A stretch of 10,047 nucleotides of DNA from an uncultured Desulfovibrio sp. (GTDB lineage: Bacteria; Desulfobacterota; Desulfovibrionia; Desulfovibrionales; Desulfovibrionaceae). A model generated the notes under the pieces. It saw only the letters and a list, made by a program, of their open reading frames with translations, ran no database searches and was not told the origin of the DNA. Below, piece by piece: positions 1-6,215 of this stretch. Where the stretch lies: assembly GCA_946490455.1 (NCBI GenBank), contig CAMLXE010000041.1, forward strand, positions 1 through 10,047, written 5' to 3'. Each line of letters begins with the position of its first letter. The first letter of the stretch is position 1. A program made the translations under genes and the position numbers.

Positions 1-1773
1 CGTCAGATTTGACATGAATCGTGACAGGGAGGCCCGAAGTTCCGCTATGGCCTTTGGCTTCTGCGAATTGTCATCTGCCATGGTCCTGAGGCGCATGGCG
101 AGTCTGCTGAGCTGAAGTGCCTGACCGAGGAGGCTGTCTGCCTGAGGCAATTTTGCACGCTGAAGCAGGGCTCCGGCACCGCCCATGGTCTGATGCAGAG
201 CCCTTGCCTGCTCCAGTTCAACGAGCTTGGCCCGGCTCTTTGAAGCCCGTTCCAAATAGAATGGAGGCCAGGCTCCATCGGGATCAATCGCCCGACGCAA
301 TCCCGGAAGGGCTTCCTGAAACTCCTGGACAAGAGAACGATCCGCGGACATGGAGCCCACAAGATTCTCCAGTCGGTACAGGGCTTGTGCCGCAGCCCTG
401 TTGTCCGGAACGGGTGTCCGCAGAGCCTCAATGACGGTATCGCAAAATCCTCCCCATTCCTCCCAGTCTATCCAGTCCGGAGGTCTGGTCTCCCCAAGCT
501 GCCGAAGCATCAGACAGTACTGGGCCCGGCTTCTCCGCCTTTCAAGCTCGGACAGTCCTTCCGTAAGTTCCCCGTACAGAAGCGAAATTTCCTGAATCTG
601 ACGTCGCGCATTCTGAATGCCCTTCCGAAAGGGATCTTCCGAAACGGCTTCCTGGCCGGATGGACCTGTCGCCTCCGGCCGAACCGGCTCTCCAGAACGA
701 ATGGAACGCTCAATCTCATCCAGTTCGCGCGAGACAAGCGGCGCTTCAATTCTTATGAAATCCCGGCCTGCTACACCGACACTTTCCCGCCTGTCCAGAT
801 ACTTCAGGGCCAGTTCGCAAACCTCGTCCGTAGCGCAGCGAATGGCTCGCCCCATCCTTTCATCCACATGCTTCTGAACCTCGGCAAGGCGACCGGAATC
901 GTCGGGAAGTCCGCCATGCAGAGTGGCGTCCACCTCCTCAAGTGATGTTCCCAGCAAGTCTCTGACCTCGCCGGCAAACCGGTCCAGTGTGGCCTGACGC
1001 TCCCGCAGGGCACGCTCGGCATGGCCCTTGAATGTGAATGTTTCCCAGAAAAACGTGCGCAGCCCTGCCGCACTGAAACGGGAATGGTAGGGCTGCTCCG
1101 TCGGAGGCTGTTCCTCTACCCGCTCCGCCGCAGCCGGTCCGACAGGGGCATTCTCCCCGGTATCCGGTTCTCCATCCACGTGCAACGCATCCCGAATCAG
1201 GGCAAGATCCTCGGCCATTCCACTCTGGGTCACCGGGTCAAGGCTGTCCAGAATCTCGTCCAGCTGTCCACTGTCCTTCATGTGCAGAACCTCCTGCAGC
1301 AGCTGCGGATTCTCGTTCTGCAAAATGGCCAGATTGTGCTGTACCCGTGTCTGCAACAGCTCGACATAGTCCGTACCGCGTCTGGTCATGGGCTCGGCGG
1401 CCCGGCGCAATCCGGCAAGCTCTCCAAGCGCCCTTGTCAGCTCCGACCTCCGCTCGGCCTCGGGAAGATCCCGCTGCCCGGCATTGTGCAGATGGCCGAG
1501 AAGTCTTCCAGTTGCGGCACTGAAATCTTCAAGCCCACGCCGGAACTTTCCCTGTGCACGCCAGCTCGACGGCGTTATCCGATCAAACAGTTTGGCAAAC
1601 CAGCGCCCTATTGTCTTTGGTGGTCCCGGAATACGGTCCGTCTGACGGGTTCCCGGTTCAAGCACTTCCAGACTGTGCCCACCGAGACGCCCCACACCTC
1701 CCAGCGCATCATAGCCAAAATCTGTATTTATATCAATATATTGTACTCCATCTGCCCGATTTGTCTGCGTCAT
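1..1773 (-). CDS. Large helical protein, candidate type III secretion effector (partial, C-terminus beyond left edge)
   Basis: An uninterrupted reading frame runs from the start codon to the left edge of the window, giving 591 residues with no stop. Two adjacent ATGs are possible (1776 and 1773). The AGGAGG at 1784-1779 is better spaced for the one at 1773. The protein starts MTQTNRADG and has a Gly-rich, weakly structured first 50 residues. A basic-aromatic helix follows (about 55-80, around WFAKLF), then long charged amphipathic helices (about 80-200), a Pro/Glu-rich linker (about 200-230), a second helical block opening with FFWETFTFKG (about 241-360), another linker (360-380) and a third helical block. 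There is no signal peptide and no transmembrane segment. I recognise no catalytic domain. The role is inferred from position: the gene lies 20 bases downstream of a CesT-family chaperone, the usual place for a chaperone's secreted client. The N-terminal 100 residues would then hold the secretion signal and the chaperone-binding region. It could instead be a cytoplasmic helical protein. Confidence 0.72.
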   Translation of the reverse strand, partial: MTQTNRADGVQYIDINTDFGYDALGGVGRLGGHSLEVLEPGTRQTDRIPGPPKTIGRWFAKLFDRITPSSWRAQGKFRRGLEDFSAATGRLLGHLHNAGQRDLPEAERRSELTRALGELAGLRRAAEPMTRRGTDYVELLQTRVQHNLAILQNENPQLLQEVLHMKDSGQLDEILDSLDPVTQSGMAEDLALIRDALHVDGEPDTGENAPVGPAAAERVEEQPPTEQPYHSRFSAAGLRTFFWETFTFKGHAERALRERQATLDRFAGEVRDLLGTSLEEVDATLHGGLPDDSGRLAEVQKHVDERMGRAIRCATDEVCELALKYLDRRESVGVAGRDFIRIEAPLVSRELDEIERSIRSGEPVRPEATGPSGQEAVSEDPFRKGIQNARRQIQEISLLYGELTEGLSELERRRSRAQYCLMLRQLGETRPPDWIDWEEWGGFCDTVIEALRTPVPDNRAAAQALYRLENLVGSMSADRSLVQEFQEALPGLRRAIDPDGAWPPFYLERASKSRAKLVELEQARALHQTMGGAGALLQRAKLPQADSLLGQALQLSRLAMRLRTMADDNSQKPKAIAELRASLSRFMSNLT

Positions 1774-1793
1774 CATGCCCTCCTTGTGACCGT

Positions 1794-2180
1794 TTACCCG
1801 GCCTGAAGTACATCGACCCAGGCGGCCAGCACATCCAGAAAGGCTTCAAGCTCCGTATAGAGCGTCCTTTCCTCGGCTCCGGCCAGTTCCACACGAGCAA
1901 AGGCCATAACGGCATTGTCATCCAGTCCAAAGCAGACCTTGCCGCTCTCCCGTCCCAGGCAGTGTGCCCGCATCATCCTTTCCAACACTTCCCTGCCATA
2001 ATCTCCGGCAGGAAGCATACCAAGGCGACTATACAGATAGATGGCTGTTTCATCGTCTGTCACTTCCATATCCACAACAAATCGGCCGTCAAACCGCAAA
2101 CGACAGAGGCCCCTGTCATTGAATGCCAACGTTATTCCCGTCTGTTGCGACAGTGCTTCCATTGCTTCATGCTGCGTCAT
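1794..2180 (-). CDS. CesT-family type III secretion chaperone
   Basis: A 128-residue acidic protein with the length and layout of class I type III secretion chaperones (CesT/SicP/SycE group). These are small dimeric cytosolic proteins that hold the N-terminus of an effector in a secretable state. Visible features in order are helix 1 (2-13), a strand around ITLAFND (16-22), the strands LCRLRFDGRF and VVDMEV (25-40), the helix YSRLGMLPAG (50-59) with its family-typical LG-LP turn, the helix LERMM, a strand KVCFGLDD (81-88), a long strand VMAFARVEL (91-99) and a terminal helix rich in Leu and Glu (107-125). The ATG at 2180 is chosen because an AAAGGAG (2194-2188) sits 7 bases before it; an upstream in-frame ATG lacks this. 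The gene is co-directional with the large gene downstream and separated from it by 20 bases, or 17 if the outer ATG is used, so the two are probably translated from one transcript. Family assignment is by pattern recognition only. Confidence 0.8.
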   Translation of the reverse strand: MTQHEAMEALSQQTGITLAFNDRGLCRLRFDGRFVVDMEVTDDETAIYLYSRLGMLPAGDYGREVLERMMRAHCLGRESGKVCFGLDDNAVMAFARVELAGAEERTLYTELEAFLDVLAAWVDVLQAG

Positions 2181-2552
2181 AACCCCGCTCCTTTCCTGCC
2201 GTTCGGCCCGGCCAGGCACCTTGCAGCAACGGGCAGGGAGGTATCTGTACTCTTTAACATTGCATAAACGATGCCACAAAATTGAGCTCTAAAGCTCAAC
2301 CAGGTAGTCCGAAACAGGACGAGGCTGTCAACGTTGCCCTGTGTGCATATCCCATAAAAGTCTGCTCCAGAATACCGAAAACTCCCCCTGGGGAAAAGCC
2401 TGTACGGCTCTGCCCTGCACCTTCCCGAAGCTGTTTTCCCCTCATGTAAGCAGGCAACTTATAAAAAATGTTTTCAAAAATAGCTGCAAACGAACTTACG
2501 AATGGAAAAGAAGAAATTGCGGCTTTTACCCGTATGGTGTACGCTTTATTCC
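2181..2552. other. Intergenic region between the chaperone operon and the helicase remnant
   Basis: No convincing gene lies here on either strand. The stretch must contain the promoter of the leftward chaperone operon, but I cannot pick a clear -35/-10 pair. It contains the inverted repeat listed separately and an AT-rich patch around 2459-2480. Open frames across it have no ribosome-binding site and no recognisable protein family. Confidence 0.6.
2282..2299. repeat. Perfect inverted repeat upstream of the chaperone operon
   Basis: TTGAGCT (2282-2288) and AGCTCAA (2293-2299) form a perfect 7-bp inverted repeat around a 4-base loop. It lies about 100 bases upstream of the chaperone start. Read leftwards, the stem is followed by TTTT, so it could be a weak terminator. 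Its place ahead of the operon also fits an operator half-site pair. The sequence alone does not decide between these. Confidence 0.4.
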
Positions 2553-2786
2553 ATGTTAACGTCCTATCAGGCCAAGGTATTTGCCGAAGAACTCCAGCTG
2601 CACCATCCGTCAGGGGAAGTGCGCTCTCTGACAAGTACCCTCATGGGGGCCCATGTCGACCTCAACCCGCATCAGGTTGATGCGGCCCTGTTTGCGTTTC
2701 GCTCACCCCTTTCACGGGGTATTCTGCTGGCCGATGAAGTTGGTCTGGTCAACGCCTGCAGTCTGACAGCAGAATATCCCAACTGA
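2553..2786 (+). pseudogene. N-terminal remnant of an SNF2/DEAD-type helicase, truncated in Walker A
   Basis: The frame reads MLTSYQAKVFAEEL, then DLNPHQVDAALFAF, SPLSRG and ILLADEVGL. This matches the start of a family of roughly 1000-residue SNF2-related helicases, whose text normally continues GKTIEAG (Walker A, ATP binding). Here the match stops at GL and the frame goes on with an unrelated tail (VNACSLTAEYPN) to a stop, giving 77 codons. All helicase motifs beyond the partial motif I are gone, so no ATPase or translocase activity is possible. The ATG at 2553 is where the family homology begins. It has no ribosome-binding site, and an in-frame ATG at 2502 has none either. The remainder of the gene is not found downstream, where the next gene begins within 60 bases. 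The likely cause is a deletion or a past insertion-excision event. The family call rests on remembered sequence patterns. Confidence 0.7.
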
Positions 2787-2841
2787 GATCCTCTGCTCTG
2801 AAAAAACATCCCAACCCTGTTTATTGACAAGGAACTCCATC

Positions 2842-3321
2842 ATGTACCCCATGCGCCGCAAGGACAGAGCCATAAGCGACACAGAGGCCAGAGCCCTGCT
2901 TGAAAAGGCCGAATACGGCTTTCTGGCCACAACAGGAAATGACGGGCTTCCCTATGGTGTGCCGCTTTCGTACGTTCTTCTGCACGACCGGCTTTACTTT
3001 CACAGCGCAATGAACGGCAGAAAGCTGGACAATATCCGGTTCTGCAAGCAGGTTTCCTTTACCGTTGTCGGCGACACAAGGCCCGTCTATACCAAAAATT
3101 TCACCACATACTTTGAAAGCGTCATGGTCTTTGGTGCCATTCATGAAGTGACGGATGCGGACGAAAAGTTTCAGGTCCTGTACACACTTGCAGCCAAATA
3201 TCTCCCGGATTATCTGGACAGGGCTGAAGCGGATATCCATGCCTCCTTCTCCCGCACGGCCGTACTCTGCCTGCCAATCGAAGAAATGACGGGCAAGGCG
3301 AAAAGGCCCCGGTCCAGCTGA
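2842..3321 (+). CDS. NimA/PPOX-like flavin-binding family protein
   Basis: A 159-residue protein with the layout of the NimA-type branch of the pyridoxamine 5'-phosphate oxidase split-barrel fold. The N-terminus MRRKDRAISD leads into helix 1 (ARALLEKAEYG). The first strand and turn FLATTGNDGLPYGVPLSYV (28-45) follow, then LYFHSAMNGRKLDNI (51-65), a strand VSFTVVGD (71-78), and a region around YTTYFESVMVFG. The C-terminal IEEMTGKAKR (146-155) is typical of the family. Members bind FMN or a related cofactor; some reduce nitroimidazoles, but most have no known substrate, so resistance should not be assumed. The ATG at 2842 follows AAGGA (2829-2833) with fair spacing. A second ATG at 2851 is possible. 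The gene stands alone, converging on the Fe-S membrane protein gene, and is probably monocistronic. It is cytosolic, with no signal peptide. Confidence 0.85.
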   Translation: MYPMRRKDRAISDTEARALLEKAEYGFLATTGNDGLPYGVPLSYVLLHDRLYFHSAMNGRKLDNIRFCKQVSFTVVGDTRPVYTKNFTTYFESVMVFGAIHEVTDADEKFQVLYTLAAKYLPDYLDRAEADIHASFSRTAVLCLPIEEMTGKAKRPRSS

Positions 3322-3430
3322 AGCCCCCCTCTCCAGCATAACAACGTGCAACGACTCATCCTTTCAGGTAAGGGCGCTACACGCTGAACCGCCTGCTTCT
3401 CCATGACAGGATTCGGGAAAACACGAAAAA

Positions 3431-4765
3431 TCATACCATTGCCGAAAACAGGAAGACGGCGTGCATGGCGGAAACAAGGACCACAAAAGCCTGTTCCGCC
3501 CTGCCGGAAAGCCCCTTTCCTGCCCAGCTCATGCCAAGGCCGCCGTGAGGACAGGCCGAGAGACAGTCCCGGCACAGCGTGCAGGAAAGCCCCGGTGCTC
3601 CAGCTTTGAGACGTGCCAGATTCAAGGCTCCATATCGGCATACTCGCGTGCATTTCCCGCACATCACACAGGCTTCCGTCCGACGAATACGCCAAAGGGA
3701 AAGCCTCCCAAGAAGACAGGCCAGCAACCCCAACGGACAGACCATGGTGCAGTAGATGGCATACCCCTTTCTGCGGCCGAGAAGCACCAGAGGAAGCATG
3801 ACAAAACCCAGCGCAAGTCCTCCCGCCACGGCAACCGCGGTCGGGGCATTGCAAAGACGCAGCAACAGCGCCCCGGTACAGACCAGCACCAACGCAACGG
3901 CTCTCCAGAGCAGCGGATGACGGGGAGACGAGTCCGCCCGTGTGGAAGGCAGCGTGTCCAGCCCCCCCAGATAGCAGAGATGGCTGCACCATGCAGAACC
4001 CACCAACAGGACAGACGCCAGAAAAAGCAGAAGCATGAAGCCCGCCGCACCACGATAAATTGCCCCACCCACAATAACGCCCGGAACGGGAATGTGGGAT
4101 TCACCTGTCATGTAGAAAACGGTGTATCCCAAGGCGGCCAGCGCAAACTGCCCGAAAAAGATCAGAGAAAACAGTCGCCAGATACGGATCCGGATACGGG
4201 GCGCACGGCGACGGTCCATAAGCAGCCTGCACACAAAACTTCCCCACACACCGGCACAGACAACCTGAACAGAACCGAATCCAGGCACAAGTCTTTCAGC
4301 CAGAAACAACTTCGAGTACAAGAACAATGGCACAAGCAGCATGCCCACAACAAGCATGAAGGTCAGAACCTGCGCGACGACATGCTCCCCCTGTCTGCGA
4401 AACCATAGCCGCCCGGGACGTTCCCAGACAAGAAGGGCCGTCAGCAGGGTAAAGGCCGCCACACCCAGAAGAATACAGGCCAGACGAAGCCATGGCTCGC
4501 CCAGCATCATGCGCAGCTGCACGAATCTGTTCGCCGTCACAAACCATTCCCCAGACAGCACAAAAAACAGCAGTACCATCACAGGCCGCACCCATGCCGA
4601 CCGTCCCAGACTCAGTACGCCCCACCCAAGGCAGCTTATCGCCATGCCTGTCTGTCCGAAACGCCAGAAGTGGGCGGAAGCCAACCCAACGGACAGAAGA
4701 ATCCCCAAAGGGACCAGTCGTTCCGACCAGCCTGTATTTTCTGTTTTCCAAACAAACAAGGTCAT
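3431..4765 (-). CDS. NapH-like polytopic membrane protein with two 4Fe-4S clusters
   Basis: A 444-residue protein. The N-terminal three quarters consist of about nine to eleven hydrophobic segments. Two cysteine pairs follow, C260-x3-C264 (WCSHLC) and C339-x3-C343 (CTMVCP), a signature of NapH/NosR/CcoG-like membrane electron-transfer proteins. Then come two ferredoxin motifs, C366-C369-C372-C376 (CVMCGKCTRVC) and C395-C398-C401-C405 (CTLCRDCLSACP), each with the C-x2-C-x2-C-x3-C spacing of a 4Fe-4S site, and a final hydrophobic helix (425-443). It probably passes electrons between the quinone pool or another membrane donor and a soluble partner. No partner gene (NapG-, NosZ- or cytochrome-like) lies nearby, so the substrate is unknown. 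The ATG at 4765 is preferred, with a purine-rich GAAGAGAG upstream. A GTG at 4822 would add 19 polar residues but has no ribosome-binding site. Confidence 0.8.
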   Translation of the reverse strand: MTLFVWKTENTGWSERLVPLGILLSVGLASAHFWRFGQTGMAISCLGWGVLSLGRSAWVRPVMVLLFFVLSGEWFVTANRFVQLRMMLGEPWLRLACILLGVAAFTLLTALLVWERPGRLWFRRQGEHVVAQVLTFMLVVGMLLVPLFLYSKLFLAERLVPGFGSVQVVCAGVWGSFVCRLLMDRRRAPRIRIRIWRLFSLIFFGQFALAALGYTVFYMTGESHIPVPGVIVGGAIYRGAAGFMLLLFLASVLLVGSAWCSHLCYLGGLDTLPSTRADSSPRHPLLWRAVALVLVCTGALLLRLCNAPTAVAVAGGLALGFVMLPLVLLGRRKGYAIYCTMVCPLGLLACLLGRLSLWRIRRTEACVMCGKCTRVCRYGALNLARLKAGAPGLSCTLCRDCLSACPHGGLGMSWAGKGLSGRAEQAFVVLVSAMHAVFLFSAMV

Positions 4766-4980
4766 CTTTTCTCGCTCTCTTCCGCATGGCTTTTCGAGAT
4801 TGATCCATTCCGATGCTGCCACGGGAAAACACCGTGTCTGTCATGATGCATCCGATACCGGACTTGCCGCCGATATGCGTGACCTTGCGCCAGAAAATCG
4901 TCCATGCAACGAGCTCAGCATGTCCGGACCCACCAGATCTGCCTGTAAACACGGTCTCACATCTGATGGACTGTTCCGTA

Positions 4981-5151
4981 TCAGACAGGATTCCCGGCTA
5001 TCGTTCCTGCAAACAGCGCAGACGGACCACAACAGTTCTGCAGGAGATCTCTCAAACCCATGAAGGATTCTTCATTCTCGAATACCCTATTCCCGTACCG
5101 GCAACAGGGGCAATAACGCTCCAGCACGCAGAATCCGTTCCATGGTGCCAT
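4981..5151 (-). CDS. Possible small cysteine-rich ORF (doubtful)
   Basis: A 56-residue frame starts MAPWNGFC and contains the cluster RYCPCCRYG, later NCCG, and ends in a Gly/Ala tail. The CPCC pair resembles one half of a small zinc-binding knuckle, and the central part (FENEESFMGLRDLL) reads like a helix. There is no ribosome-binding site upstream and no second CxxC to complete a metal site clearly, and it lies in otherwise non-coding sequence. It could be a remnant of a larger gene or a chance frame. Confidence 0.15.
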   Translation of the reverse strand: MAPWNGFCVLERYCPCCRYGNRVFENEESFMGLRDLLQNCCGPSALFAGTIAGNPV

Positions 5152-5972
5152 TCACAAAACACAGGGAATGGCCTCAACATCTATGACACAGACCGCACCA
5201 GTGGTACAAAACGGACCACCAAGGAAATTCATCCTCTGTTCAGAGAGCCGGAGAGCAACGGCCTGGTCAATGCGTCAAACAGGCCCGTAAACAAAGGCAA
5301 GCCAACCAGGATTTCCAAGCTGCCGTCTGATCAACAGCCATGAATTGCCAGCGCAAGGCTGTTTCCACCTTACTCTCGAAACTGTTTTTTCATGTCACAT
5401 GAGATTCCATCCATCTCTGCCCATGCCCAAACTCTCCAATGCCTCAAGCAGCTTACGCCGGTCATGCCAGTTCTGCCGTGATCCCAGTCACAGAAAGCGT
5501 CAGACAACGCATTCAGGAGAAAGTCTTCCGGGAAAAGCAAACCCTCCCAACAGATTCTCATCATTCAGGGCGGAAATGGATTTCACGGAGAAACCGCACA
5601 AGGAGTCCATCCTACACAAGGTACCTCATCAATTCAGATGGTGCAAAAACGGTCTTTCTCCATCGACCGGAAAATTTGTTTCCTCTGTCACCTGCCAAGC
5701 CCATTCTTTACTGATCGTATCACGCAGCAGGCGTCCGCTGCATGGAAAGCACCTGTCCCATATCAGGCCGAATCCTCGTTACGCCCCAGAGGCAGGCATC
5801 CTCTTTCCACCAATTTCGGCACAGCCCAAATGGAACAGGAAAAAAGATTGAGTAGCCCATACCCCCACCAAATGCAGTTTTACCATAGTGACGCAATGTT
5901 CTGCTCAAGAGTCCAGCACATCGGATAAATTCTCTTCTGTCGAATGTTGACTTTTGCTTATCTCCAAGGCAT

Positions 5973-5988
5973 GAAAAAAATTTTTTTC
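5973..5988. repeat. Perfect A/T-tract palindrome upstream of phaE
   Basis: GAAAAAAATTTTTTTC is a perfect 16-base palindrome, followed at once by CAAAAAATTTC, which gives phased A-tracts. Such DNA is intrinsically bent and is a typical target of nucleoid-associated proteins, and it may also act as an upstream activating element. It lies about 230 bases before the phaE start. Its role is inferred from position and composition only. Confidence 0.4.
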
Positions 5989-6049
5989 AAAAAATTTCTT
6001 CTCCAATATGGAAAGGGAGATACGCCAATTCACCAAAATAAATCAGATT

Positions 6050-6069
6050 TATGGCCAGATTCCGCCATA
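6050..6069. promoter_or_regulatory. Inverted repeat in the phaE leader, possible operator
   Basis: TATGGC (6050-6055) and GCCATA (6064-6069) form an inverted repeat with an 8-base spacer. The 8-mer ATCAGATT occurs next to it twice, at 6042-6049 and 6084-6091, exactly 42 bases apart (about four helical turns). Dyad and direct repeats between the AT-rich upstream block and the phaE start suggest a regulator-binding region, such as a PhaR-type or redox-type repressor. No specific regulator can be named. Confidence 0.3.
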
Positions 6070-6202
6070 TCCCAAAGTGACATATCAGATTGGAATGCAT
6101 ACCCCCCTTGACTCCGGCCGGAATTGTGGCAAAAGGCCGAAACGAATTTTGAAGAAGTTACATACGTTACGACACAATGACAGACCGGATGTTTCCACCG
6201 GC

Positions 6203-6209
6203 AAGGAGG
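6203..6209 (+). promoter_or_regulatory. Strong ribosome-binding site that fixes a GTG start for phaE
   Basis: AAGGAGG is an almost full-length match to the anti-Shine-Dalgarno sequence and sits 6 bases before the GTG at 6216. The in-frame ATG upstream (6177) has no such site, and the in-frame ATG downstream (6231) is 21 bases away. The GTG is therefore the likely start. Confidence 0.75.
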
Positions 6210-6215
6210 CCAATT

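Larger units (their letters stand above)
4766..6215. other. Long gene-poor region, possibly decayed sequence, ending in the phaE leader
   Basis: About 1.45 kb without a gene I can identify. The longest open frame (plus strand, about 4813-5343) has an irregular composition, no good ribosome-binding site and no family resemblance. On the minus strand, short coding-looking fragments such as WHDRRKLLEALESLGMG (near 5410-5470) and KFSGRWRKTVFAPSEL (near 5630-5680) appear in different frames broken by stops. That would fit a decayed gene, but chance cannot be excluded. The last 270 bases (about 5945-6215) are AT-rich, carry repeats, and probably hold the phaE promoter and leader. Confidence 0.45.

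Noticed and set aside
385..945. Plus-strand open frames across 100-1806
   Set aside because: They lie opposite the continuous minus-strand frame that follows the chaperone. They have no ribosome-binding sites and low-complexity Arg/Pro/Ser composition, so they are shadows.
2296..2634. A minus-strand 112-codon frame over the helicase remnant
   Set aside because: It has no ribosome-binding site or family signal, and it overlaps the recognisable helicase N-terminus on the other strand.
2823..2828. TTGACA as a -35 element for the NimA-like gene
   Set aside because: It sits only about 14 bases before the start codon and overlaps the ribosome-binding site, so it cannot be used for this gene.
3461..4408. 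A 315-codon plus-strand frame opposite the Fe-S membrane protein
   Set aside because: It is very rich in Arg, Gln, Pro and Lys and lacks any domain. The minus-strand frame has ordered membrane segments and paired 4Fe-4S motifs.
5947..5975. TTGACT as the -35 element of the phaE promoter
   Set aside because: At 16-18 base spacing there is no acceptable -10 hexamer, so I do not call it a promoter.
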